DNA of 64,000 bases from Pleionea sp. CnH1-48. GTDB lineage: Bacteria > Pseudomonadota > Gammaproteobacteria > Enterobacterales > Kangiellaceae. The translations under genes and the position numbers were made by a program. Below the pieces are notes generated by a model, which worked only from the letters and a program-made list of their open reading frames with translations, was not told the origin of the DNA and did not search any database. Location of the stretch: assembly GCF_024124665.1 (NCBI RefSeq), contig NZ_JAMXSB010000013.1:1-64000 (forward strand), given 5' to 3'. This document shows positions 30,253 to 38,356 of this stretch, piece by piece (positions within the stretch are counted from its first letter, which is position 1; each line of letters starts with the position of its first letter).

Positions 30253-30270
30253 TTAACCAAAAGGTTGAAT
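30253..30270. promoter_or_regulatory. Dyad operator box 1, probable ArsR-family site
   Basis: TTAACCAAAAGGTTGAAT is an imperfect palindrome with AACC/GGTT arms, 59 bp before the arsR-type start codon. A near-identical copy lies 40 bp downstream. The repeat of the dyad, and its position before an autoregulated family, suggest a repressor site. Confidence 0.6.
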
Positions 30271-30292
30271 ATAAGACCAAAACGATCAATAC

Positions 30293-30310
30293 TTAACCAA
30301 ATGGTTGAAT
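30293..30310. promoter_or_regulatory. Dyad operator box 2, probable ArsR-family site
   Basis: TTAACCAAATGGTTGAAT contains the perfect palindrome AACCAAATGGTT apart from its centre, and differs from box 1 at one base. Centre-to-centre spacing from box 1 is 40 bp, close to four helical turns. It lies about 19 bp before the start codon, where bound protein would block transcription. Confidence 0.65.
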
Positions 30311-30328
30311 ATCTATTGAGGATTAACG

Positions 30329-30667
30329 TTGCATCACGACTCAGAAGAAGCTCTAGATCGCGTTTTTATGGCTCTGGCCGATAAAACACGCCGCCAGATT
30401 GTTCACTTGGTCGCAGAGAAAGAACGCACGATTAGCGAGCTAAGTGCTCCCTTTGATATGTCGATGGCGGCCGTATCAAAGCACGTAAAAATCCTAGAGA
30501 AAGCGAAGATCCTTCAGCGCCGGGTAGATGGCAGAATCCACTACTGCACTTTAGCTCCCGAACAACTGGCCCCAGCACTCGACTGGGTATCAATTTATCG
30601 TAATTTTTGGCAACAACGACTGGATACGCTGGACGACCTAATCACTCCAGCAAATGACAATACTTAA
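30329..30667 (+). CDS. ArsR-family winged-helix regulator
   Basis: This 112-residue dimeric repressor has the family pattern MALADKTRRQIVHLV followed by the recognition region ISELSAPFDMSMAAVSKHVKIL and the wing ILQRRVDGRIHYCTL. The N-terminal metal-box Cys pair of ArsR/SmtB is absent, so it probably does not sense metals that way. The start is TTG at 30329, supported by TTGAGGA about 6 nt upstream. The alternative internal ATG would remove the first helix. It leads an operon with an AHSA1-type protein and a glutathione S-transferase, a frequent arrangement for this subgroup. Confidence 0.88.
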   Translation: MHHDSEEALDRVFMALADKTRRQIVHLVAEKERTISELSAPFDMSMAAVSKHVKILEKAKILQRRVDGRIHYCTLAPEQLAPALDWVSIYRNFWQQRLDTLDDLITPANDNT

Positions 30668-30678
30668 GAGGTTTAATC

Positions 30679-31107
30679 ATGCATCAGCTTACTATCGAAA
30701 GAGAATTCAGCATCCCTGTTAGCGAATTATTTAACGCCTGGTCAAATATAGACGTCATTGCCCGTTGGTTCGCCCCTGGAGACATGACGGTTCCACATGC
30801 TGAAGTCGATTTAAAAGAAGGCGGCAATTATCAAATCGTCATGCAAGATCCTGACGGTAGCCAACATATTATCGAAGGTCATTATCTCAATATTGAAAAG
30901 GATAAAAACTTAACCTTTAGCTGGCAGTGGAAAGACAGCCCGACTAAAACTAAAGTACAGGTAGACTTTACCTCGATTGATGAGCAGCGTTCGAAACTGT
31001 CTCTGCTTCATACTGAGTTTCCCGACCAGGAAATGTGCGATAAACATCAGATGGGTTGGAATGGCTGCCTTGATAACTTAAACAAGCTGACTGAAGTCAA
31101 TGCCTGA
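30679..31107 (+). CDS. SRPBCC/AHSA1-family protein
   Basis: This 142-residue START-like (SRPBCC) protein contains the family pattern FSIPVSELFNAWSNIDVIARWFAPG, LKEGGNYQIVMQDPDGS and the terminal helix around GWNGCLDNLNKL. AHSA1/CalC-type proteins bind hydrophobic ligands in a deep cavity. The gene is 11 bp after the ArsR-type regulator and has GAGGTTTA before its ATG, so it is a likely regulated partner. The ligand is unknown. Confidence 0.88.
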   Translation: MHQLTIEREFSIPVSELFNAWSNIDVIARWFAPGDMTVPHAEVDLKEGGNYQIVMQDPDGSQHIIEGHYLNIEKDKNLTFSWQWKDSPTKTKVQVDFTSIDEQRSKLSLLHTEFPDQEMCDKHQMGWNGCLDNLNKLTEVNA

Positions 31108-31144
31108 TATCTTCAATTCAGAGATACAACGATAGGAGAAACTA

Positions 31145-31777
31145 ATGGAACTCTATTACGCTCCCTTTTCAACTTACTCACAAAAGGTTTTACTCGCTCT
31201 TTACGAAAAAGAGCTCGAGTTTAAACGCAATGTCATCATGTTGCTCGATAAAGCCGTACAAAAAGAGTTTGCTCAAGTTTATCCTTTAGGGAAGATACCT
31301 TTACTCAAGAAAGAAGATGGGAGTTACCTTCCAGAATCAACCAGCATCGTAGAATATCTAGAAGTTCAGCATGGTTCTCAATTGATCCCAAAAGATCTTG
31401 AGTCGGCGGCGCTCGTTCGATCAATTGATCGAAAAATGGATCTTTATCTCAACAATCCAACAGTGACGTTATTATTTGCCTCAATGAAGCCAGAAGAAGA
31501 GCAGGATAAAGAAGCGCTAGCAAAAGCCCAAAAACACATCGACTACAGCTACAGTGAAATGAGTCAGTTGTTGGCCGATCATCAATGGTTGGCTGGCGAC
31601 GACTTTACCATGGCCGACTGTGCAGCAATACCGACCTTGTTTTACGCACAACAGTTGTATCCGTTTAACGACTACCCCCAAATTGTAGATTACTATGAAC
31701 GGGCCAAGCAACGTTCTTCTTATCAACATGTTTTAGAAGAAGCGCTGCCCATGTTAGAAAAGCTTAAAATGATGTAA
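31145..31777 (+). CDS. Glutathione S-transferase family protein
   Basis: This 210-residue protein has the thioredoxin-like GST N-terminal domain, starting MELYYAPFSTYSQKVLLAL and including PLGKIPLLKKEDG and the glutathione-binding ESTSIVEYLE. The all-helical C-terminal domain includes WLAGDDFTMADCAAIP. It is third in the arsR-AHSA1-gst operon, 37 bp downstream with GGAG before the start. A role in detoxifying electrophiles is inferred from the family, not shown. Confidence 0.9.
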   Translation: MELYYAPFSTYSQKVLLALYEKELEFKRNVIMLLDKAVQKEFAQVYPLGKIPLLKKEDGSYLPESTSIVEYLEVQHGSQLIPKDLESAALVRSIDRKMDLYLNNPTVTLLFASMKPEEEQDKEALAKAQKHIDYSYSEMSQLLADHQWLAGDDFTMADCAAIPTLFYAQQLYPFNDYPQIVDYYERAKQRSSYQHVLEEALPMLEKLKMM

Positions 31778-31786
31778 CCAATATCA

Positions 31787-31813
31787 GCGAGAGCTCAAAG
31801 CTCTCGCCTTTTT
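31787..31813 (+). terminator. Intrinsic terminator after gst operon
   Basis: GCGAGAGCT (31787-31795) pairs with AGCTCTCGC (31799-31807) across a 3-nt loop, followed by CTTTTT. It lies between convergent genes and overlaps the 3' end of the minus-strand neighbour's stop codon. Confidence 0.88.
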
Positions 31814-33245
31814 AAAGCAGTTTTAGATAGCCTTCCATTGTTGTCTTTAAATCACCTTTAGCCACATTTAACGCCCACCGAATAATTTTTGCGGCCTCTT
31901 CTCGGCGATTTAACTTTTCTGTAATTAACTTAGCACAGGTAAAGCAGGCATCAGCTAAACCAGGATAATCAATATAGTGTTTCTTTAGATGGTTCATCAA
32001 CGCGTAGCATAACTTAACATCATCTTTCTTCGATAAACTGCGAATCAATAAATGAATGATCTTGGGATGCTTGGGAACAAAACCAGAATCAACACCCTGT
32101 GCTTTCAAAAATACTTCTCGCATTTGAGGCAATGCATTACGTGTAGCCAGTGCATCTAAATGTTGTAACGCCAGAGAAGTATAAGATTTGGTTTTACCTT
32201 GCAGCTGATAAAGCTTGTACAGCAGATCGTAAGCTTGCTTATCTTGAACATCTTCTTCAATGGCTTGTCTTAACAAACTTTCGGCCTCAGCATAGCGACC
32301 TTCCTGTATGCATATTTCTGCCTCGGTCACGCCACCACTTTGCTCATTGAGTTCCTGCTGCTCATCCATAAGCTCACTGGTATGACGCCCATGAGAACGA
32401 ATGTTTTGATGCAAACTATCGCGATGCACAGAAAAGTCCAGCTCGAAATGATATTGGTAAATGACATAACCAAACATTCTAAAAGTCACTAAGGACACAT
32501 AAATCAAAAAGAATATCAGTAGAGGATCACTCACCAAACTGGACAAGTTGCTATCGATTAATTCAATGCCATAAAACAAACTGGTGTTGAGTAGTAATAG
32601 CAATAAAAAAAGAATCCAGTAACTGCCACCAATGGATAGCATTATATGAATAATTCGTAATGGATTAACAGCCCTTAGGATAGATCTGTCAATACATAAA
32701 ATAATATTGGTCGCAGGATATCCCAAGATAAAGAAAATACCCGTAATGATGGCTAATACATTACTGTAGGCACTGATTTTCCATAACACGAGGCCCATGA
32801 TCAGATACACAATCATGAGCTTTAAAAAAGCAGAGTTGGTATTAATGGCCGTTATTTTTTTCCATTCAACCACATCAAGATGTCCACTGGCGGTGTATTC
32901 CATCACTGCAAAGCCCACTTTGACCAGATATGCCAACCAAAGCAACTGTATGACAGGTGCAAACAAAAAGTCTGGAATGAGCATAAACAACACTGTCATA
33001 ATAATATTGAAGGTTAACAGGGTTGTATGGAATGGATAGAAAAAGAAATGTCCTAGCTTAAACCAAAATGGCGTGATCACATCTCGAATGCCAAGCAGCT
33101 CTAAATCGTTACGGCACAGAGTACAACGTGGTGTATGATGCTTTTTGTTTTCTGGTACGCAACTCATGCAAAAAGGCACATCGCAGCGTCCACAGTACCA
33201 AGATGCAGAAGCATCAGGATGGTATTTACACTTCAAGTCTTCCAT
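31812..33245 (-). CDS. B-box-type zinc finger membrane protein with TPR-like tail
   Basis: This 477-residue protein has an N-terminal double zinc-binding segment. The ligands are in KCKYHPDASASWYCGRCDVPFC and CVPENKKHHTPRCTLC, a B-box-like spacing of Cys and His. About five transmembrane helices follow (residues 60-260). The C-terminal cytoplasmic region has TPR-like helices (AEICIQEGRYAEAESLLRQA onward). Bacterial proteins with a B-box-like module fused to a membrane domain exist, but their function is not known. It is a single gene on the minus strand with its start at 33245. Confidence 0.75.
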   Translation of the reverse strand: MEDLKCKYHPDASASWYCGRCDVPFCMSCVPENKKHHTPRCTLCRNDLELLGIRDVITPFWFKLGHFFFYPFHTTLLTFNIIMTVLFMLIPDFLFAPVIQLLWLAYLVKVGFAVMEYTASGHLDVVEWKKITAINTNSAFLKLMIVYLIMGLVLWKISAYSNVLAIITGIFFILGYPATNIILCIDRSILRAVNPLRIIHIMLSIGGSYWILFLLLLLLNTSLFYGIELIDSNLSSLVSDPLLIFFLIYVSLVTFRMFGYVIYQYHFELDFSVHRDSLHQNIRSHGRHTSELMDEQQELNEQSGGVTEAEICIQEGRYAEAESLLRQAIEEDVQDKQAYDLLYKLYQLQGKTKSYTSLALQHLDALATRNALPQMREVFLKAQGVDSGFVPKHPKIIHLLIRSLSKKDDVKLCYALMNHLKKHYIDYPGLADACFTCAKLITEKLNRREEAAKIIRWALNVAKGDLKTTMEGYLKLL

Positions 33246-33420
33246 TTTGTTCCTTCTTAATTTAGCTAAGGCTTAGTCTGGCTTTGCCTTGTATTCTTAC
33301 TAATAATAGAAAATATTTCGCCAACCATTCATCTATTTGGCAACAGAACAGGTGTCTTTTTTGGCAATCTCCATGCCACAATCTTCCCTTTACAGGGACC
33401 TTCATTTTTAAAAACCCAAT

Positions 33421-33468
33421 CCCCCACCCGATTAAGCTGTGCTAAAAGCCTAATGATTTTGGGTGGGG
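33421..33468 (-). terminator. Long-loop hairpin after the putP-GNAT pair
   Basis: CCCCCACCC near 33421 can pair with GGGTGGGG at 33461-33468. The loop is about 30 nt. On the minus strand GATTGGGTTTTTAAAAA follows. It may end the putP-GNAT transcript, but the loop is unusually long. Confidence 0.4.
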
Positions 33469-33494
33469 AGAAGAACTGTCTTCTCTCTCGCTAT

Positions 33495-33986
33495 TTATGG
33501 TGCTTTGGCTGCAAGCTCTACCAGTGCGTCGCCAGTCACACGTTGTATCGTCCACCCCTCCATGCCAGAAGCACCCATAGCACGATAAAACTCTATGGCA
33601 GGTGTATTCCAATCCAGCACCGACCACTCAAAACGACCACAACCTTGCTCTAGCGCGGTTTTCGCCAGATGAATAAGTAATGACTTACCAATTTTTAGTC
33701 CTCGGTATTTGGGATTAACAAATAAGTCTTCAAGGTACAATCCGGGCTTACCCAGAAACGTGGAGAAATTATAAAAATACAAAGCAAAACCCGCTGGCTC
33801 ACCATCAGCTTCGGCAATCACCACATGTGCAACCGGATTATCGCCAAATAAGGTATTGCGCAGATCTGCCTCAGTCGCAACGACCTCATGAGACAATTTT
33901 TCATAGTCAGCAAGTTGCTGAATAAAACCCAGAATTAAAGCAACATCCTCAGACGTCGCTTTACGAATCGTTATTGAAGTATTCAT
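33495..33986 (-). CDS. GNAT-family N-acetyltransferase
   Basis: This 163-residue GCN5-related acetyltransferase resembles the spermidine/spermine-type subgroup. The acceptor-side start is ITIRKATSEDVALILGFIQQLADYE. The acetyl-CoA loop is GLYLEDLFVNPKYRGLKIGKSLL, and motif B is GRFEWSVLDWNTPAIEFYRAMGA. Its ATG overlaps the putP stop codon (ATGA), so it is translated with the transporter. The substrate is unknown; a polyamine or amine would fit the subgroup. Confidence 0.88.
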   Translation of the reverse strand: MNTSITIRKATSEDVALILGFIQQLADYEKLSHEVVATEADLRNTLFGDNPVAHVVIAEADGEPAGFALYFYNFSTFLGKPGLYLEDLFVNPKYRGLKIGKSLLIHLAKTALEQGCGRFEWSVLDWNTPAIEFYRAMGASGMEGWTIQRVTGDALVELAAKAP

Positions 33987-35491
33987 GATTGTTTTACCAC
34001 CCTATCAACTTGTTCAAAGGTTGTTACCATATTTTGGCTTGGTGTTTGCGTTTTGCTGGCAAAATAAGCAGCCAGGCTTGCGACGATAACACCGGGAATC
34101 ATTTCATAGGTTTGCTTAAACACACCGCCCAGTTCTTCTTTGAAAGCAATCCAGAAAATAACCGTTAAGGCACCGCCTAGCATACCTGCTAAGGCACCGT
34201 TACGGGTCATTCCCTTCCATACCAGAGACATAACGATGACAGGACCAAAGGCAGCACCAAAACCCGCCCAGGCATTACTCACCAAACCCAGTACTTTGGA
34301 GTCTTTATCCGTAGCAATCATTACCGCAATCAACGCAATCACCAACACCGAACAACGACCAACCCAGACTAACTCTTTGTCTGAAGCATGACGTCGATAA
34401 AAGACGCGATAAAAATCTTCGGTAACCGCACTGGATGAAACCAACAATTGCGAATCAATGGTACTCATCACCGCAGCTAATATTGCAGCTAACAGAAAGC
34501 CCGCCACTAGCGGATGAAACAACACCTGGCTGGCAACAATAAAGACTTTCTCGCTGTCTGTAGACAAGAGCTCAAAAGCATCTTTGCCAACAAAATAACC
34601 GATAGCAAAATAGCCGACAGCTAAGGCACCAACCATACTGATCAACATCCAGCTCATTGCAATACGTCTGGCTTTATGGACATCAGCAACCGATTTTGCC
34701 GCCATAAAACGAGCCAGTAAATGAGGCTGTCCAAAATAACCCAACCCCCAGGCCATTAAGGAAAAGAAACTAATGGATAACAGATAGTCCGCAGCTGACT
34801 TACCCGCAAACCAGTCCATCTTTTTGGCATCCACTTGAGCAATCGTCTGGTTAATGGACTCAACACTTCCCATTTCCATCCACATGACAATAGGCGCGAC
34901 CACTAAAGCCGTTACCATCAACAGTCCCTGAACCACATCCGTCCAGCTAACAGCCAAAAAGCCCCCAACAAAGGTATAACTTACAATAACCACAGCACCG
35001 ACGATCAAAGCAACCTCATAGCCCATGCCAAAAGAAGCTTCAAACAATTTGGCCCCAGCCGTTAAACCCGATGCCACATAAACAGTAAAAAACACCAAGA
35101 TAACAAGTGCAGAAATGACTCTTAGTAAGTTCGAGTTATCTTCAAAACGGTTAGTCAGATAATCTGACAAAGTAATCGCGTTACCCGCAGCTTCGGTATA
35201 AACCCGTAGACGAGGTGCAGTGATACGCCAGTTAAAGTAAGCACCAACAGCTAACCCTAAAGCGATCCAAACTTCGCTAAGTCCGGCAGCATAAATAGCA
35301 CCTGGCAACCCTAATAGTAACCAACCACTCATATCCGTCGCACTGGCACTTAGTGCTGTAACGAGACTGCCCAGACGACGTCCACCAAGAATGTAGTCCG
35401 ATAGATTTCGAGTTTGAAAATAAGCCCAGACACCAATGCCTATCATCCCCAACAAATATAAAACAAAGGTCACCAGTGTTGCAGTATTCAT
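33983..35491 (-). CDS. putP: Sodium/proline symporter
   Basis: PutP imports proline with sodium. The 502-residue sodium:solute symporter shows LGGRRLGSLVTALSASATDMSGWLLLGLPG, the family's N-terminal signature, and RFEDNSNLLRVISALVILVFF. The C-terminal half contains LAAILAAVMSTIDSQLLVSSSA, which includes the conserved Ser/Thr sodium-site helix. About 13 membrane helices are expected. No putA lies next to it. It is translationally coupled to a GNAT gene downstream. Confidence 0.92.
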   Translation of the reverse strand: MNTATLVTFVLYLLGMIGIGVWAYFQTRNLSDYILGGRRLGSLVTALSASATDMSGWLLLGLPGAIYAAGLSEVWIALGLAVGAYFNWRITAPRLRVYTEAAGNAITLSDYLTNRFEDNSNLLRVISALVILVFFTVYVASGLTAGAKLFEASFGMGYEVALIVGAVVIVSYTFVGGFLAVSWTDVVQGLLMVTALVVAPIVMWMEMGSVESINQTIAQVDAKKMDWFAGKSAADYLLSISFFSLMAWGLGYFGQPHLLARFMAAKSVADVHKARRIAMSWMLISMVGALAVGYFAIGYFVGKDAFELLSTDSEKVFIVASQVLFHPLVAGFLLAAILAAVMSTIDSQLLVSSSAVTEDFYRVFYRRHASDKELVWVGRCSVLVIALIAVMIATDKDSKVLGLVSNAWAGFGAAFGPVIVMSLVWKGMTRNGALAGMLGGALTVIFWIAFKEELGGVFKQTYEMIPGVIVASLAAYFASKTQTPSQNMVTTFEQVDRVVKQS

Positions 35492-35528
35492 ATTATTGTT
35501 ATCTCCCCTTGTGCGACGGCGTTAAATG

Positions 35529-37094
35529 TTACGCAAAATAGTCGCTTAAAAACTCTTCAAATGTTTTATTATCGTTTTGTTCTATTTCTCGTTGTTTTTG
35601 CAACGACACTTTCGCTTCTTGTTCAAACTTTGTATGTTTCTCATCATCTAAAGGACGTTGATTAAAATACTCTGAGTGTTGTTTAGAAAGCTCCATCGCG
35701 AATGGAAAGAATCCATCCTGGCGTTGTTCAATTAAATTGACGATTTGCCCAGAAAGTGATTTTTCTGGTTGATCAATCAGGGCATGTTGTTGCTGAACCG
35801 ACGAAGAAAAAGCCGATGTTTCGTAAGCTTTATCCAGTAACTCAGCAACCTCTTGCAGCTGCTCAAACAGCTCATGGGCAAAATGCTTTAATTCAACTTC
35901 AGAGTTCTGCATTAACAAATGAACACCCGGCAAACGTCCACGCTTAACAACACGCGTTAAATTTTCTTCCAGTTCGGCTTCCTCACGCTCGGTAATACAA
36001 GGCGAAGGTTTGATTAAACAAAGTAGCAACAAGACATCAATAAAGTGCAAGGTATCTTGAGTGACTCCCAGTGGATCAAATGGATTCAGATCCAGAGAAC
36101 GAACTTCAATGTACTCAATCCCTCCTTCGCTCAGTGCTCGTGTCGGTCGAACTCCCGACTGACTCGCACGCTTGGGCCGAATATTGGCATAAAACTCGTT
36201 CTCAATTTGCAGCAGGTTGGCATTAAGTTGTCGGTATTCTCCATCAACCAAAACACCGATTTGTTGGTAGTAAGGATCTTCGGTGCGAATCGCCTGATCA
36301 AGTCCCTGAACATACTCTTCTAACGAGTTATAGCTAACTTTCAGGCATTGCTGGATATTGTTTTGATAACCCAGGTCACTCATGCGCAAAGAAGTAGCAA
36401 AACGCCCGTAACGAGTACCAGGCACTAGCAAGTCCAGATGGGAAGGACGACCTTGTAAGAAAGACTCACATAAAGCTGGGGACGCACCAAACAGCAAAGG
36501 AATTAACCACCCATGACGGCGGAAGTTGCGGATCAACCCCATATAACGGTGAGACTTAAAGTCCTTCAAATCCATGGTTTGATCTGACGCCTGCCACAAA
36601 CTCTCCCACAACGCCTCGGGGAAAGAAAAATTATAGTGCACACCGGCAATGGTTTGCATAAAGCGTCCATAGCGATTGCCCAGGCCCATACGATACACCG
36701 TCTTCATCTGAGCGCTGTTAGACGAACCATATTGTGCCAATGGAATAGACGCTTCATCTCCCATCACACAGGGCATACTAGAACCCCACAGGGTCTCACC
36801 ATCCAAATGCTGATGCACATAGCGGTGCACATCATCCAGACAAGATAAAGTTGCCGATAAATCGGTGGTAGGTGGCGTGATAAATTCCAGTAAGGCTTCG
36901 GAGTAATCCGTAGTAATAAATTGGTGTGTTAATGCCGATCCGAACGCCTCGGGATGCCTCTTTTGAGATATGCATCCTTCATCAGTGATTCGAAGGCTTT
37001 CTTTCTCTAATCCTCGTAAAATCCCATTTAGTTGTGAGGCAGCATCCTGCGACCAAAATGAAGATTCGTGTGGCAGCGAAAAGTTAATCGACAT
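35529..37094 (-). CDS. gshA: Glutamate-cysteine ligase
   Basis: GshA makes gamma-glutamylcysteine, the first and rate-limiting step of glutathione synthesis. The 521-residue type 1 enzyme shows GLEKESLRITDEGCISQKRHPEAFGSALTH, TTDYSEALLEFITPP, MQTIAGVHYNFSFPE, GTRYGRFATSLRMSDLGYQN and the C-terminal EYIEVRSLDLNPFDPLG. The start at 37094 matches the family's N-terminus. It lies 37 bp downstream of putP's upstream end but is transcribed in the same direction; whether they share a transcript is unclear. Confidence 0.95.
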   Translation of the reverse strand: MSINFSLPHESSFWSQDAASQLNGILRGLEKESLRITDEGCISQKRHPEAFGSALTHQFITTDYSEALLEFITPPTTDLSATLSCLDDVHRYVHQHLDGETLWGSSMPCVMGDEASIPLAQYGSSNSAQMKTVYRMGLGNRYGRFMQTIAGVHYNFSFPEALWESLWQASDQTMDLKDFKSHRYMGLIRNFRRHGWLIPLLFGASPALCESFLQGRPSHLDLLVPGTRYGRFATSLRMSDLGYQNNIQQCLKVSYNSLEEYVQGLDQAIRTEDPYYQQIGVLVDGEYRQLNANLLQIENEFYANIRPKRASQSGVRPTRALSEGGIEYIEVRSLDLNPFDPLGVTQDTLHFIDVLLLLCLIKPSPCITEREEAELEENLTRVVKRGRLPGVHLLMQNSEVELKHFAHELFEQLQEVAELLDKAYETSAFSSSVQQQHALIDQPEKSLSGQIVNLIEQRQDGFFPFAMELSKQHSEYFNQRPLDDEKHTKFEQEAKVSLQKQREIEQNDNKTFEEFLSDYFA

Positions 37095-37354
37095 TCATTC
37101 TTTTTCCCAACATTTTAATGCCCGTAACTATGCCATAGGCGAGGTTGGGATACCAGTTTGACCAGATAAAGCCGCAGTGGCAAAAATGACCATTTTCGCA
37201 GCAAACAAGTGCTTTTTGCACAAATAACACTCACTTTTATCGACAGAAGGAAAGTGCTCTGAGATAAACCCGTTGATATACTAAGATCTGAACCCAAAAA
37301 CCTATACAGCACATAGTATTATGTGATCAGATTGCCAACCAAATCAGAGGATTT

Positions 37355-38344
37355 ATGCCAAACGATACTCAATTAATCAACCTCCTTGAGCAGGCGGGTA
37401 AATATCATCCTCACTATGGCGACAGGTTAGCCACACACTTACCCATGGTACTATTAGCGTTGCATCGCTTAGGGGCAACGGATGAGCGGCTGCAATCAAT
37501 CTTTGATAAAAGTATAAAAGGGCTTGCCCTTGTCGACGAGAAAGAAGCTGACTTTGTTATTGAGTCACTTAATAAACACTTAAGCAGAAGTGGTGCTTAC
37601 ACGAACTATTTGAAGTACTACAAGCAACAAATCAACAGCCTTGGATTCGAAGCGGTATTAAGACAATCTCTACCTATTTTGCTGCCAGGTATCGCCGCTT
37701 CCGCTTTTCATGCGTTAATTCGATTAGCCTATGCCATTGATGCTGGTAACGAGGGCGAAATGGCTATTGCTCTGGCTTACTGGAGTGCTGAATTTCAACC
37801 TTTTGAACTTTGCAACGACAAAACCGAAGAAACTTTAGAAGACATTCTAATCAGACTGGCTCCCATAGGGGTTAAGCACTCATTCTCTCCGGGTATTATC
37901 ATCGATAGAATGAACGAAGTGGGTAACCTTTTAAAACAAGATGCTGTCGTTTTTCAACCACAAGACATTACGTTTGCCTCACTTAGAAAATTATGTCTTA
38001 AAGCATTTTATCTGCAAAACGATTTTACACTATTGCACACGGTGACAGGTTGTCATGCCTTTTCAACAATACTGCAATATATCGACGATGAATCGTTAGC
38101 ACTAAGGGAACTATGGAAAGCAATAGTCGTTGCTTATCTAAGTACGGGGTTACCGTTTGATAATAAAGAAGTAGAGCCCGAAGTACAGGACTGCGACTTC
38201 GACTCCATTATAAAAAAAGCACTGGCTTCAACGGACTCTCACCAGATCAAGTTGGTTTATTCATGCTTATCAGAGTACTCCAAGTATGGAGATTCATTAT
38301 ATTACTTAATCGCTAGAAGAGCGGTGAAGATTGATGAAGAGTGA
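37355..38344 (+). CDS. Questin oxidase-like (DUF4243) protein
   Basis: This 329-residue protein has the N-terminal signature of the questin oxidase/AflY family: HPHYGDRLATHLPMVLLALHRLGA, followed by YYKQQINSLGFEAVLRQSLPILLPGIAASAFHALIRLAYA. Fungal members open anthraquinone rings in secondary metabolism. Bacterial members are widespread and mostly uncharacterised, so no pathway can be inferred. The ATG is preceded by CAGAGGA. The C-terminal half is predicted all-helical and its stop lies 12 bp from a convergent gene. Confidence 0.72.
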   Translation: MPNDTQLINLLEQAGKYHPHYGDRLATHLPMVLLALHRLGATDERLQSIFDKSIKGLALVDEKEADFVIESLNKHLSRSGAYTNYLKYYKQQINSLGFEAVLRQSLPILLPGIAASAFHALIRLAYAIDAGNEGEMAIALAYWSAEFQPFELCNDKTEETLEDILIRLAPIGVKHSFSPGIIIDRMNEVGNLLKQDAVVFQPQDITFASLRKLCLKAFYLQNDFTLLHTVTGCHAFSTILQYIDDESLALRELWKAIVVAYLSTGLPFDNKEVEPEVQDCDFDSIIKKALASTDSHQIKLVYSCLSEYSKYGDSLYYLIARRAVKIDEE

Positions 38345-38356
38345 TTAAGTCATCGC

